In this document: positions 6,933 through 7,013 of the stretch, piece by piece
How positions within the stretch are numbered: the first letter of the stretch is position 1
Layout of the letters: every line of letters starts with the position of its first letter
Assembly: GCA_046160865.1 (NCBI GenBank)
Contig: JBJXHG010000007.1
Location: 1 to 7,013 of the forward strand
DNA: 7,013 nt
Origin: JBJXHG01 sp046160865
Lineage (GTDB): Bacteria > Planctomycetota > UBA1135 > GCA-002686595
Reading direction: 5' to 3'
Position numbers and translations under genes: made by a program
Notes under the pieces: model-generated
The model's input: only the letters and a program-made list of their open reading frames with translations
The model's database searches: none
Told to the model about the DNA's origin: nothing

Positions 6933-7013
6933 GCGGACACCTTGAGGGCAAGTCGCTCGCGACGGACGGCAGCCGGCGACCGGTGCCCATGGCGTTCGAT
7001 GAGCCACTGTTCG

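Overview
This is a GC-rich bacterial chromosomal segment. Nearly all codons in its three large genes end in G or C. The proteins are typical of a Gram-negative bacterium: a lipobox-bearing peptidase and an E. coli-like SucA/SucB pair. The compositional style suggests groups such as Planctomycetota or Myxococcota, but nothing in the window fixes the phylum, so the lineage is left open.

Layout. Positions 1-60 hold two strong inverted repeats downstream of a minus-strand gene. Positions 88-1944 (minus) encode a secreted or lipid-anchored M1 zinc aminopeptidase of the leukotriene A4 hydrolase type. Positions 1945-2318 form a divergent intergenic region with a 24-bp tandem repeat (about 4.4 copies), a candidate extended -10 promoter and a very strong Shine-Dalgarno sequence placed unusually far from the next start codon. 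Positions 2319-5129 (plus) encode sucA, the E1 component of the 2-oxoglutarate dehydrogenase complex. After a 37-bp gap, sucB (5167-6408, plus) encodes its E2 component. Convergent to sucB, on the minus strand, is a small gene (6471-6932) for an uncharacterised protein with a YNCIAWA / HAARQL / WTSKLG / DIEH motif set. It has lower GC and looser codon use than its neighbours.

How the genes work together. SucA decarboxylates 2-oxoglutarate with thiamine diphosphate and passes the succinyl group to the lipoyl lysine of SucB, which makes succinyl-CoA for the TCA cycle. The third subunit, dihydrolipoamide dehydrogenase (E3), is not in the window and does not directly follow sucB on the same strand. 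The aminopeptidase has no evident link to the complex; it only shares the divergent promoter region.

Most of the window is well-understood core metabolism. The parts worth a second look are the repeat array, the sucA leader, the LTA4H-like active site, and the small cysteine/histidine-motif gene at the right edge.
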